From JBHEMK01 sp046262635 (GTDB lineage Bacteria > Actinomycetota > Thermoleophilia > Gaiellales > Gaiellaceae): DNA of 19,746 nt. Numbering within the stretch: the first letter of the stretch is position 1; the number at the start of each line of letters is the position of its first letter. Below the pieces are notes generated by a model, which was not told the origin of the DNA, searched no databases, and worked only from the letters and a program-made list of their open reading frames with translations. This document shows positions 13,706-19,746 of this stretch, piece after piece. The DNA lies in assembly GCA_046262635.1 (NCBI GenBank), contig JBHEMK010000041.1, positions 1-19,746 of the forward strand. The letters run 5' to 3'. The position numbers and the translations under genes are program-made.

Positions 13706-14626
13706 GTGACGCACTGCCCGGTCAACACGGCCGGGATCCCGTGGACGAACGTCCAGGCGCTCCGGCGGAAGGGCGTTGCCGCCAGGCTCGTCGTCTTCGA
13801 GCGGTACGCGCTCCACCCAGAGGCCGACTGGAGCCTCGACCGGCCGCGCGGACTGCTCCGCCAGCAGCTCGCCCAGTGGCGCGCACTCGCGAAGCTCGCG
13901 CCGCAGACCGATCTCTTCCACTTCTACTTCGGCCTGACGCTCGTACCGAAGTCGGCCCAGTTCCCGCTGCTTCGGGCACTCGGCAAGAAGTCCGTGCTGC
14001 ACTGGCTCGGCTCCGACATCCGCGGCAAGCCGGCGGCCGAGCTCGCCTGGGGGCGCCGGGCCGGCGCTCAGATCGTCGGCTCGTACGACGCGGCGCGCTG
14101 GGTGCCCGAGGCGGAGGTGATCCCGCCCGGGATCGACCTCGCCGGGATCCGGCCGGCGCCGCCGTCCGACCGGGAGCGGCCCCTCGTCATGCACGCGCCC
14201 TCGAGCCGCCGCCGCAAGGGCACAGAGGCCGTGATCGCCGCCTGCGCCGAGCTGGCGGTCGAGCTCGAGATCGTCGAGCGCCTCGACCATCGCGAGGCGT
14301 TCGAGCGCTATCGCGCCGCCGATATTGTCGTCGACCAGCTCAACGCGGGCTGGTACGGCGTCTTCGCGATCGAGGCGATGGCGCTCGGCAAGCCCGTCGT
14401 CACCTTCCTCCACGAGGAGGCCGTCCGCCGGACCGAGGAGGCATTCGGCGTCGAGGTGCCCGTGATCTCGGCGACCCGGGAGACGCTCGTCGAGCGCCTC
14501 CGGCCGCTTGCCGTGGACGCGTCCGCGCGCCGCCGCGCAGGGGCCGCGAGCCGCGCGTACGTCGAGCGCGTCCACGACGCGGATACGGTCGCCGACCGCC
14601 TGCTCGACGTCTACGCTCGGCTCTGA
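13706..14626 (+). CDS. GT4-like glycosyltransferase
   Basis: 306 residues from the GTG at 13706, chosen because CPVNTAGIPWTNVQALRRKG (4-23) is the expected N-terminal donor/acceptor-domain start (Gly-x-Pro loop then helix) for GT-B enzymes. FHFYFGLTLVPK (71-82) and LHWLGSDIRGK (98-108) follow. The C-terminal domain has VIPPGIDLAGIRP (138-150), VMHAPSSRRRKGTEAVIAA (161-179) and WYGVFAIEAMALGKPVV (216-232), with Glu223 of the donor-binding EAMALGKPVV motif. The first Glu of the classic E-x7-E pair is absent. It should transfer a sugar from a nucleotide donor at the inner membrane face. The stop TGA shares its A with the ATG of the flippase gene (TGATG), so the two are coupled. The longer in-frame reading upstream is low-quality sequence and was not used. 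Confidence 0.9.
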   Translation: MTHCPVNTAGIPWTNVQALRRKGVAARLVVFERYALHPEADWSLDRPRGLLRQQLAQWRALAKLAPQTDLFHFYFGLTLVPKSAQFPLLRALGKKSVLHWLGSDIRGKPAAELAWGRRAGAQIVGSYDAARWVPEAEVIPPGIDLAGIRPAPPSDRERPLVMHAPSSRRRKGTEAVIAACAELAVELEIVERLDHREAFERYRAADIVVDQLNAGWYGVFAIEAMALGKPVVTFLHEEAVRRTEEAFGVEVPVISATRETLVERLRPLAVDASARRRAGAASRAYVERVHDADTVADRLLDVYARL

Positions 14627-16065
14627 TGCGCCTCGGCCACGAGCTCAAGCGCCTCGCGCGGCACTCGGTGATCTACGGGATCGGCGGGCTTGTCTCCCGC
14701 ATCCTCGCCGTCCTCCTGCTGCCGCGCTACACGCACTACCTGCCGACGACGGCGTACGGCCAGGTCGAAACGCTGACGGCCGCCTCCTCGGTGCTCGTGA
14801 TCGTCCTCGCGATGGGCATCTCGAGCGCCTTCTTCCGCTTCTACTTCGACTCGACCGACGACGTGCGCCGGACCCTCGTCGTCCGCACCTGCTTCTGGTT
14901 CACGATGGGGATGGCGACACTCGGGCTCGCCCTCGGGCTCGTGCTCGCCTCGCCGATCGCGGGCGCGCTCAACCTCCACGGCTCCGCCGGCCTCGTGCGC
15001 GCCTCGGCGGTCGGGCTCTGGGCGCAGATGAACTTCCAGCAGCTCACGTCGCTCTTCAGGGTCGAGGAGCGCTCCGCGCAATACGTCTACGCGAGCCTTG
15101 CAAACGTCCTGATCACCGTCGCGGCGACCGTCACGCTCGTTGTCGTGCTCCACAAGGGTGCGCTGGGCGTCATCGTCGGCAACTTCATCGGGACGCTCGT
15201 CGTCTACGTGGCGCTGCTCGGGCACCGGCGCTACCAGCTCGGCCTCGAGTTCGACCGCGCCCTGCTCCGGGCCATGAACAGGTTCGGGCTGCCGCTCGTG
15301 CCGTCTGCGCTGGCGCTCTGGGCGATCAACTTCATCGACCGCTTCTTCGTCGGCCAGTACAAGGGCCAGGGCGAGGTCGGCGTCTACTCGGTCGCCGTGC
15401 GGATCTCGTCGGCGATCGTCTTCGTCCTGATCGCGTTCCGGGCTGCCTGGCCGGCGTTCGCGTACTCGATCGAGGACGACCGCGAGGCGCGGCGCACCTA
15501 CGCCTTCGTCCTCACCTATCTCGTGGTGATCACGTCGTGGCTCGCGCTCGCGCTCGGCGGCCTGGCGCCGTGGATCGTCCACCTGCTGACGGCGCCGCAC
15601 TTCTACCGCGCCGAGAAGGCGGTGGCGCTGCTGGCCTTCGCGGCCGCCGCATACGCCGCCTACACCGTGCTCGCGATCGGCGCCGGCCGCGCGCGCAGGA
15701 CGCAGCTGAATTGGGTGATCAGCGGCGCGGCGGCCGCGGTCAACATCGGCCTCAACGTCTGGCTGATCCCGCGCTACGGGATGGTCGGCGCGGCGATCGC
15801 CACCGTCGCCGCGTACGTGTGCCTCTTCACGGGGATGGTGATCTACGCACAGTCGGTCTATCCCGTCCCCTACCAGTGGCGCAGGGTGCTGACCGCCGCA
15901 GCCGCGGCACTCGGACTGACGGTCGCCGCGCGGGCGACCGGCGCACCGCTCCCCGTCTCGATCCTGCTCGTCGCCGTCTACCCCGTGGCGCTGCTGCCGC
16001 TCGGCTTCTACCTGCCCGCCGAGCGCCAACGGCTGCGGCGCCTCGTCCTCCGCGCTACCTCGTGA
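14626..16065 (+). CDS. Wzx-like polysaccharide flippase (MOP superfamily)
   Basis: 479 residues, normal for O-antigen/capsule flippases, with about 12-14 hydrophobic segments along the length. The N-terminus (LARHSVIYGIGGLVSRILAV, from residue 8) is the characteristic amphipathic start plus helix 1 of the Wzx/MATE-like family, followed by LLPRYTHYLPTTAYGQVET. The mid-region NRFGLPLVPSALALWAINFI and DRFFVGQYKGQGEVGVYSVA is the start of the second bundle. It should flip undecaprenyl-linked glycan repeat units across the cytoplasmic membrane. It is the last gene of the plus-strand glycan operon, and its TGA directly abuts the stop of the convergent aldo/keto reductase, with no gap. The ATG at 14626 overlaps the glycosyltransferase TGA by one base. 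Confidence 0.94.
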   Translation: MRLGHELKRLARHSVIYGIGGLVSRILAVLLLPRYTHYLPTTAYGQVETLTAASSVLVIVLAMGISSAFFRFYFDSTDDVRRTLVVRTCFWFTMGMATLGLALGLVLASPIAGALNLHGSAGLVRASAVGLWAQMNFQQLTSLFRVEERSAQYVYASLANVLITVAATVTLVVVLHKGALGVIVGNFIGTLVVYVALLGHRRYQLGLEFDRALLRAMNRFGLPLVPSALALWAINFIDRFFVGQYKGQGEVGVYSVAVRISSAIVFVLIAFRAAWPAFAYSIEDDREARRTYAFVLTYLVVITSWLALALGGLAPWIVHLLTAPHFYRAEKAVALLAFAAAAYAAYTVLAIGAGRARRTQLNWVISGAAAAVNIGLNVWLIPRYGMVGAAIATVAAYVCLFTGMVIYAQSVYPVPYQWRRVLTAAAAALGLTVAARATGAPLPVSILLVAVYPVALLPLGFYLPAERQRLRRLVLRATS

Positions 16066-16986
16066 CTAGCGAAGCTCGCGGAGCGCGGCGAGGTCGTCCT
16101 CGCTCGGCTCCCACGCGCCGGCGGTCACGTTCGCGCGCACCTGTTCCGGCTTCGTCGCCCCCGCGATCACCGAGGCGACCGCGGGCATCGCAGCGAGGCC
16201 GCCGATCGCCACCTCGAGCAGGGAGACGCCGCGCTCGTCGCCGAAGCGCTCGAGCGCCTCGACCCGGTCGAACGCGTCGTCGGTGAGCGCGTCGGGGCGC
16301 CCGGCGAGCCTCGTTCCGTCGGGCGGCTTCTCGCCACGGCGGTACTTCCCGGTCAGCAACCCGCTCTCGAGCGGGAAGAACGGCAGAAAGCCGATCCCAA
16401 GCCGCTCGCAGGCGGGCAGCAGCTCGTCCTCGGGCTCGCGACCCACGAGGCTGTAGCGGTTCTGCGCCGAGACGAACCGGGCCCAGCCGCAGCTCGAGGC
16501 GATCCGCTCGGCCTCCTCGACCTGCTCCGGCTCGAAATTCGAGGAGCCGATGTGGGTCACCTTGCCCTCCTCGACGAGCTCGTTCAGCGCGCCGAGCGTC
16601 TCCTCGAAGGGCGTGACGCCGTCGGGGCGGTGGTACTGGTAGAGGTCGATCCGATCGGTGCGAAGTCGCCGCAGCGAGCCCTCGACCGCCCAGCGGATGT
16701 ACTCACGCGAGCCGCGGGGAAGCTCGAGCCCGTCCGGCATCTCCATCCCGAACTTGGTCGCGAGGACGATCCGGTCGCGGCGAGCCCCCAGTGCCTGGCC
16801 GAGGAACGCCTCGCTGTCGCCGTCGCCGTAGATGTCCGCCGTGTCGAAGAGCGTGACCCCGGCCTCGAGCGCGGCGTCCACGACAAGGCGCGTGCCCTCG
16901 GGGTCGAGTCGGCGCCCGAAGTTATTGCAGCCGAGCCCGACGACGGAGACGTCCGGGCCGTTCTCCCCGAGTCGGCGCGTCCTCAC
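16066..16986 (-). CDS. Aldo/keto reductase
   Basis: 306 residues with a TIM-barrel AKR pattern. The N-terminal strand VVGLGCNNFGRR (15-26) is followed by the catalytic tetrad: Asp48 and Tyr53 in FDTADIYGDGDSE (47-59), Lys78 in LATKFG (75-80) and His119 in LYQYHRPDG (115-123). The NADPH-binding end is VIAGATKPEQVRANV. It reduces aldehydes or ketones, or runs in reverse, with NADPH; the substrate is unknown. The GTG start at 16986 is preceded by TAGGCT at exactly 7 nt, identical to the hexamer before the epimerase gene, and no Shine-Dalgarno sequence is obvious. It faces the flippase gene tail-to-tail with zero intergenic bases. It does not look like part of the glycan operon. Confidence 0.95.
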   Translation of the reverse strand: MRTRRLGENGPDVSVVGLGCNNFGRRLDPEGTRLVVDAALEAGVTLFDTADIYGDGDSEAFLGQALGARRDRIVLATKFGMEMPDGLELPRGSREYIRWAVEGSLRRLRTDRIDLYQYHRPDGVTPFEETLGALNELVEEGKVTHIGSSNFEPEQVEEAERIASSCGWARFVSAQNRYSLVGREPEDELLPACERLGIGFLPFFPLESGLLTGKYRRGEKPPDGTRLAGRPDALTDDAFDRVEALERFGDERGVSLLEVAIGGLAAMPAVASVIAGATKPEQVRANVTAGAWEPSEDDLAALRELR

Positions 16987-16993
16987 GGCGGCG

Positions 16994-16999
16994 AGCCTA
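16994..16999 (-). promoter_or_regulatory. -10-like TAGGCT before aldo/keto reductase
   Basis: Minus-strand TAGGCT followed by 7 nt and then the GTG start codon at 16986. The identical hexamer and spacing occur before the epimerase gene at 8948. This fits a leaderless promoter. No matching -35 is visible; the perfect inverted repeat at 17000-17017 abuts it instead. Confidence 0.5.
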
Positions 17000-17017
17000 G
17001 CCGGGAGCCGTCCCGGC
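17000..17017. terminator. Inverted repeat between helicase stop and AKR promoter
   Basis: A perfect 7-bp inverted repeat with a 4-bp loop, GCCGGGA-GCCG-TCCCGGC. It lies 10 bp after the helicase stop codon and immediately upstream of the TAGGCT hexamer of the aldo/keto reductase gene. It could be a helicase-gene terminator hairpin without a U-tract, or an operator overlapping the reductase promoter spacer. The sequence alone does not decide. Confidence 0.45.
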
Positions 17018-17026
17018 CCGTCGCAG

Positions 17027-18964
17027 TCACGGCAACGGACGGGAGTGGACGACGACGAGCGTGTGGGTCGGCCGGGTCAGCGCGACATAGAGCTCGCGCA
17101 GCCCCTGCCTCGCCTCGGCGATCAGGGCCGGCTCGACCACTACGACGTGGTCGAACTCGAGGCCCTTGGCCTGCCGCGGGGTCAGCAGCGCGAACCCGTC
17201 CTCGAAGACCGAGCCCGACTGGATCGCAGGGCGCAGCGATTCCGGCAGGATCACGGCCAGCAGACCATCCTGCGCGGCGAGCGCAGCCGCCTCGCGCAGT
17301 GCCTCGGCCACGAGCTTGTCGGGCTCGACGCGCCGGAGCCTCGGCGGCGCCGCGCCTTGGCGGAACGGAAGCGGCGGGCGGACGTCAGGGGCGATCCGCT
17401 CGAGCAGGGGCAGGGCCAGCTCCATGATCTCCCGCGGCACCCGATAGGCGTGGCGAAGCTCCTCGACCGAAGCCCCGCCGCCCTGGGGCAGGTGCGAGAG
17501 CACCTCCTCCCAGCTCCGGTAGGGCACTGCGCCCGTCGCCTGCGCGATGTCGCCGAGGATCGTCAGCGAACCGCCCGAGGCGCGGCGCGCAACCATCCGC
17601 AGCTGCAGCGGCGAAAGATCCTGAGCCTCGTCGACGATCACGTGGCCGTGGGCCCTCGGCGGCGCCTCGAGCAGCGCGCAGGCCTCGTCGACGAGCGGCA
17701 CGTCCCCGTCGCTCCAGACGAAACCCCGCCGCGCCCGAACGAGCAGGCGCTGCTCGCGGGCATCCAGGATCCCCTCGGCCGCCTCGGCGAGCCTCGTCCG
17801 CGAGGTCAGCAGGTCGCGCACGAGCGCCTGGGCACCGACGGCCGGCCAGACGCGGGCGAGCCAGCGCGTGAGGAACCCCTTCGAGCGCAGGGCCCGCTCG
17901 ACCTCGGCGAAGTCGCGGACCGCGAGATCGACGTGGATGCGGTTGTAGTCCTCGTAGAAGCGGCGCAGGACGTCCATCCGGAACCGATCGCGCGCCACCG
18001 CCGAGAGCCCGTGCTCCTCCCGGGCCTGCTCGATCAGCTCGCGCACCTCGCGCTCACGCACCTTGACGAACTCCCCCTCGAGCCGAGCGTACAGTTCTTC
18101 GGGCGCCGGTTCCGACCGCAGCTCGACTGCTCGCGCGACCACCTCGACGAGCCGCAGGTCGGCCTTGAGCCGAGCGGCGTCCGGTGGATCAACGGCCTGC
18201 GCGACGACGCCGTCCACGAGCTCGCCGACCGCCCGCTGCTCCACCGCGGTCTCGCCGAGCGCGGGCAACACGTGCGAGACGTACTCCATGAAGATCGGGT
18301 TCGGCCCGACGACGAGCATGCCGCTCCGCCCGAAGCGCTCGCGGTTCGTGTACAGGAGGTACGACGCACGGTGGAGTCCCACCGCCGTCTTCCCGGTCCC
18401 CGGGCCGCCCTGGACGACAAGCAGCGGCTCCGGCTCGCGGGTGATCAGCCGGTACTGGTCGGACTGGATCGTCGCGACGATGTCGCGCATGTGCCCGACC
18501 CGGCTGCGCTCGAGCTCCTCGAGCAGGACGTCGCCGCCGGCGACCGACGCCCCCGAGCCGTCCAGCGTCTCGTCGCTCAACGCGAGGAGCCGCCGCCCCT
18601 GCGTGCGAAAGCGGCGGCGGAGCCTCACGCGTTGCGGGTCGACCGGAGTCGCTGTGTAGAACGGCCGCGCTGCGGGCGCCTGCCAGTTGCAGACGATCAC
18701 GGCCTCTCCCTCGTCGTGCACCCAGCGCCGGCCGACGTAGAGCGGTCTGGCGATGCCGTCGAGGTCAAGCCGCCCGAAGCAGAGGCCGCGCTCGGCGTCC
18801 TCGAAGGTCCGGAGCCGCCGCGCGCTCCACGCCTCGAGCGCCAGCGCGGCGACCTCGCCGGCGGCCACGTCGCCGGCGGCTCCGAGCGCCTCGCGCATGC
18901 GCTCCAGGTGCTCGTGCGCACGATCCAGGTAGGCCTGCTCGGCCGGAAGATCAGGATGGCTCAT
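17027..18964 (-). CDS. HelD-like superfamily 1 (UvrD/Rep-type) ATPase
   Basis: 645 residues. The N-terminal helical segment (EQAYLDRAHEHLERMREAL, 9-27) is a candidate coiled-coil arm. FGRLD (63-67) and NWQAPAARPFY (93-103, usually DWRAPVARPFY) are HelD-family signatures. The Q-motif region is DIVATIQSDQYRLI (161-174), Walker A is GGPGTGKTAV (186-195), Walker B is VIVDEAQDLSPLQ (442-454) with DEAQD, then TILGDIAQATG (468-478), RHAYRVP (504-510) and motif VI YVALTRPTHTLVVV (626-639). HelD proteins use ATP to release RNA polymerase from stalled or DNA-bound complexes. This one is about 100 residues shorter than well-studied Bacillus and mycobacterial HelD, so some arm regions may be reduced. It diverges from the F420-oxidoreductase gene across only 17 bp. 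Confidence 0.93.
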   Translation of the reverse strand: MSHPDLPAEQAYLDRAHEHLERMREALGAAGDVAAGEVAALALEAWSARRLRTFEDAERGLCFGRLDLDGIARPLYVGRRWVHDEGEAVIVCNWQAPAARPFYTATPVDPQRVRLRRRFRTQGRRLLALSDETLDGSGASVAGGDVLLEELERSRVGHMRDIVATIQSDQYRLITREPEPLLVVQGGPGTGKTAVGLHRASYLLYTNRERFGRSGMLVVGPNPIFMEYVSHVLPALGETAVEQRAVGELVDGVVAQAVDPPDAARLKADLRLVEVVARAVELRSEPAPEELYARLEGEFVKVREREVRELIEQAREEHGLSAVARDRFRMDVLRRFYEDYNRIHVDLAVRDFAEVERALRSKGFLTRWLARVWPAVGAQALVRDLLTSRTRLAEAAEGILDAREQRLLVRARRGFVWSDGDVPLVDEACALLEAPPRAHGHVIVDEAQDLSPLQLRMVARRASGGSLTILGDIAQATGAVPYRSWEEVLSHLPQGGGASVEELRHAYRVPREIMELALPLLERIAPDVRPPLPFRQGAAPPRLRRVEPDKLVAEALREAAALAAQDGLLAVILPESLRPAIQSGSVFEDGFALLTPRQAKGLEFDHVVVVEPALIAEARQGLRELYVALTRPTHTLVVVHSRPLP

Positions 18965-18969
18965 ACCCG

Positions 18970-18976
18970 TAGGATC
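18970..18976. promoter_or_regulatory. Overlapping divergent -10-like hexamers (HelD/LLM genes)
   Basis: In the 17-bp gap between divergent genes, TAGGAT (18970-18975, plus) lies 6 nt before the GTG at 18982. On the other strand, GATCCT (18976-18971) lies 6 nt before the ATG at 18964. The two hexamers overlap almost completely. AGGA within TAGGAT could instead serve as a ribosome binding site for the plus gene. Candidate bidirectional promoter only. Confidence 0.4.
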
Positions 18977-18981
18977 GCAGC

Positions 18982-19746
18982 GTGAAGCTCGGCCTCAACC
19001 TGGGATACGCGCCGCCGGGGACGAACCCCCTCGAGCTCGTCTCGCTCGCGCAGGAGGCGGAGCGGCTCGGCTTCGACTCCGCGTGGGCCGCCGAGGCCTG
19101 GGGCACCGACGCAGTCACCGTGCTGAGCTGGGTCGCGGCCCGGACCGAGACGCTGAAGGTCGGCTCGGCGATCATGCAGATCCCGGGCCGCACGCCGGCC
19201 AACACGGCGATGACGGCGATGACGCTCGACCTCATGTCGGGCGGCCGCTTCATCCTCGGGCTCGGCACCTCGGGGCCGCAGGTGGTCGAGGGCTGGCACG
19301 GCCAGCGGTGGGGGAAGCCGCTCCCGAAGACCAGGGAGTACGTGGAGATCGTCCGCGCGGCGCTCCGGCGCGAGCTCGTCGAGCACCAGGGCGAGCACTA
19401 CCGGATCCCCTACGACGGACCCGGCGCGACCGGGCTCGGCAAGCCGCTGAAGCTGATGGCGCGTCCGCTGCGCTCCGAGATCCCAATCTGGCTCGCGGCG
19501 ATCGGCCCGCAGAACGTCGCCCTCGCTGCCGAGATCGCGGACGGCTGGCTGCCGATCTTCTTCGACCCGGACCGCTTCGGCGAGATCTACGCCGAACATC
19601 TCGGCGCGGCGAAGCCTGGCTTCGAGATCGCTCCGACCGTCAATGTCCTCGTCGGCGACGACGTCGAGTCGCTGCGAGAGACGCTCAAGCCCTCCTTCGC
19701 GCTCTACATCGGCGGGATGGGCGCAAGGGGCCAGAACTTCTACAAC
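18982..19746 (+). CDS. LLM-class F420-dependent oxidoreductase, Rv3520c-type (C-terminus beyond window)
   Basis: From the GTG at 18982 the frame is open to the window's end (255 residues, no stop). KLGLNLGYAPPGTNPLELV (2-20), EAERLGFDSAWAAEAWGTDAVT (25-46), VGSAIMQIPGRTPANTAMTAMT (60-81), RFILGLGTSGPQVVEGWHGQ (89-108) and PIWLAAIGPQNVALAAEIADGWLP (168-191) closely follow the Rv3520c-like subfamily of luciferase-like TIM-barrel enzymes as I know it. These use the deazaflavin cofactor F420 for hydride transfer. F420 use points to an actinobacterium or another F420-producing lineage. The physiological substrate is unknown. It diverges from the HelD-like gene; there is no link to the glycan locus beyond proximity. 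Confidence 0.93.
   Translation, partial: MKLGLNLGYAPPGTNPLELVSLAQEAERLGFDSAWAAEAWGTDAVTVLSWVAARTETLKVGSAIMQIPGRTPANTAMTAMTLDLMSGGRFILGLGTSGPQVVEGWHGQRWGKPLPKTREYVEIVRAALRRELVEHQGEHYRIPYDGPGATGLGKPLKLMARPLRSEIPIWLAAIGPQNVALAAEIADGWLPIFFDPDRFGEIYAEHLGAAKPGFEIAPTVNVLVGDDVESLRETLKPSFALYIGGMGARGQNFYN

Noticed and set aside
13465..14625. Upstream in-frame extension of the flippase gene that would make an 866-residue protein
   Set aside because: The extension is an Arg/Pro/Ala-rich out-of-frame reading of the glycosyltransferase gene; the ATG at 14626 begins the typical flippase N-terminus.
14611..16029. A 472-codon minus-strand frame opposite the flippase gene
   Set aside because: Extremely charged sequence with no hydrophobic core, generated by reading the complement of membrane-helix codons.
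16832..18985. A 717-codon plus-strand frame opposite the helicase gene
   Set aside because: Antisense shadow; the minus-strand frame has full helicase motifs.
1..19746. CRISPR arrays, tRNA/rRNA genes, insertion sequences, phage or conjugation genes
   Set aside because: No regularly spaced repeats, tRNA-like cloverleaf or T-loop sequence, or transposase/integrase motif was seen on either strand by eye.

Overview
The window is very GC-rich (about 70%). Codon third positions are almost always G or C, GTG starts are common, and genes are packed tightly with start/stop overlaps. It carries an F420-dependent LLM-family oxidoreductase, a HelD-like helicase and an SSI-type protease inhibitor. Together these suggest an actinobacterium, plausibly of the Thermoleophilia type (Gaiellales/Solirubrobacterales). 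That placement is inferred from gene content and composition; there is no rRNA or other phylogenetic marker here.

Layout. (1) 1-3843, minus strand: a tight cell-surface glycan operon. In transcription order it encodes an ATP-grasp-fold protein, a UPF0104-type membrane protein, a GT2 glycosyltransferase, and a multi-membrane-span GT-C-like protein that runs off the left edge. (2) 3844-4740: no intact gene. It holds a decayed plus-strand membrane diguanylate cyclase (GGDEF) broken by several frameshifts and stops. (3) 4741-6775, minus: a TetR regulator followed by a DHA2-type MFS efflux pump, each preceded by an 18-bp inverted repeat that looks like the repressor's operator. (4) 6913-8948, minus: a DegT-family sugar aminotransferase and an NAD-dependent sugar epimerase/dehydratase in one operon. 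(5) 8981-16065, plus: an SSI-like inhibitor, a DUF4214-like/methyltransferase fusion, an ATP-grasp enzyme, a WbmS-like polysaccharide deacetylase, a second ATP-grasp enzyme, a questionable small gene, a GT4-like glycosyltransferase and a Wzx-like flippase. (6) 16066-19746: housekeeping-type genes, namely an aldo/keto reductase (minus), a HelD-like helicase (minus) and an Rv3520c-type F420-dependent oxidoreductase (plus, cut by the right edge).

How the genes fit together. Regions 1, 4 and 5 look like one surface-polysaccharide locus split by the efflux/pseudogene block. It has nucleotide-sugar tailoring (epimerase, aminotransferase), sugar transfer (GT2, GT4-like, GT-C-like), membrane translocation (Wzx-like, UPF0104-like) and decoration (methyltransferase, deacetylase, ATP-grasp ligases). 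Three ATP-grasp-fold proteins in one glycan locus are notable. One of them (2626-3843) is a clear paralogue of another (10300-11511) but lacks the ATP-binding Lys and the metal-binding Glu, so it may be a pseudoenzyme. The other two are intact candidates for joining an amino acid or similar carboxylate to an amino sugar.

Regulation visible in the sequence: several genes have a TANNNT -10-like hexamer 6-8 nt before the start codon, which suggests leaderless transcripts. Within operons, ATGA, GTGA and TGATG overlaps indicate translational coupling. I see no tRNA, rRNA, CRISPR array, transposase or convincing U-tract terminator.
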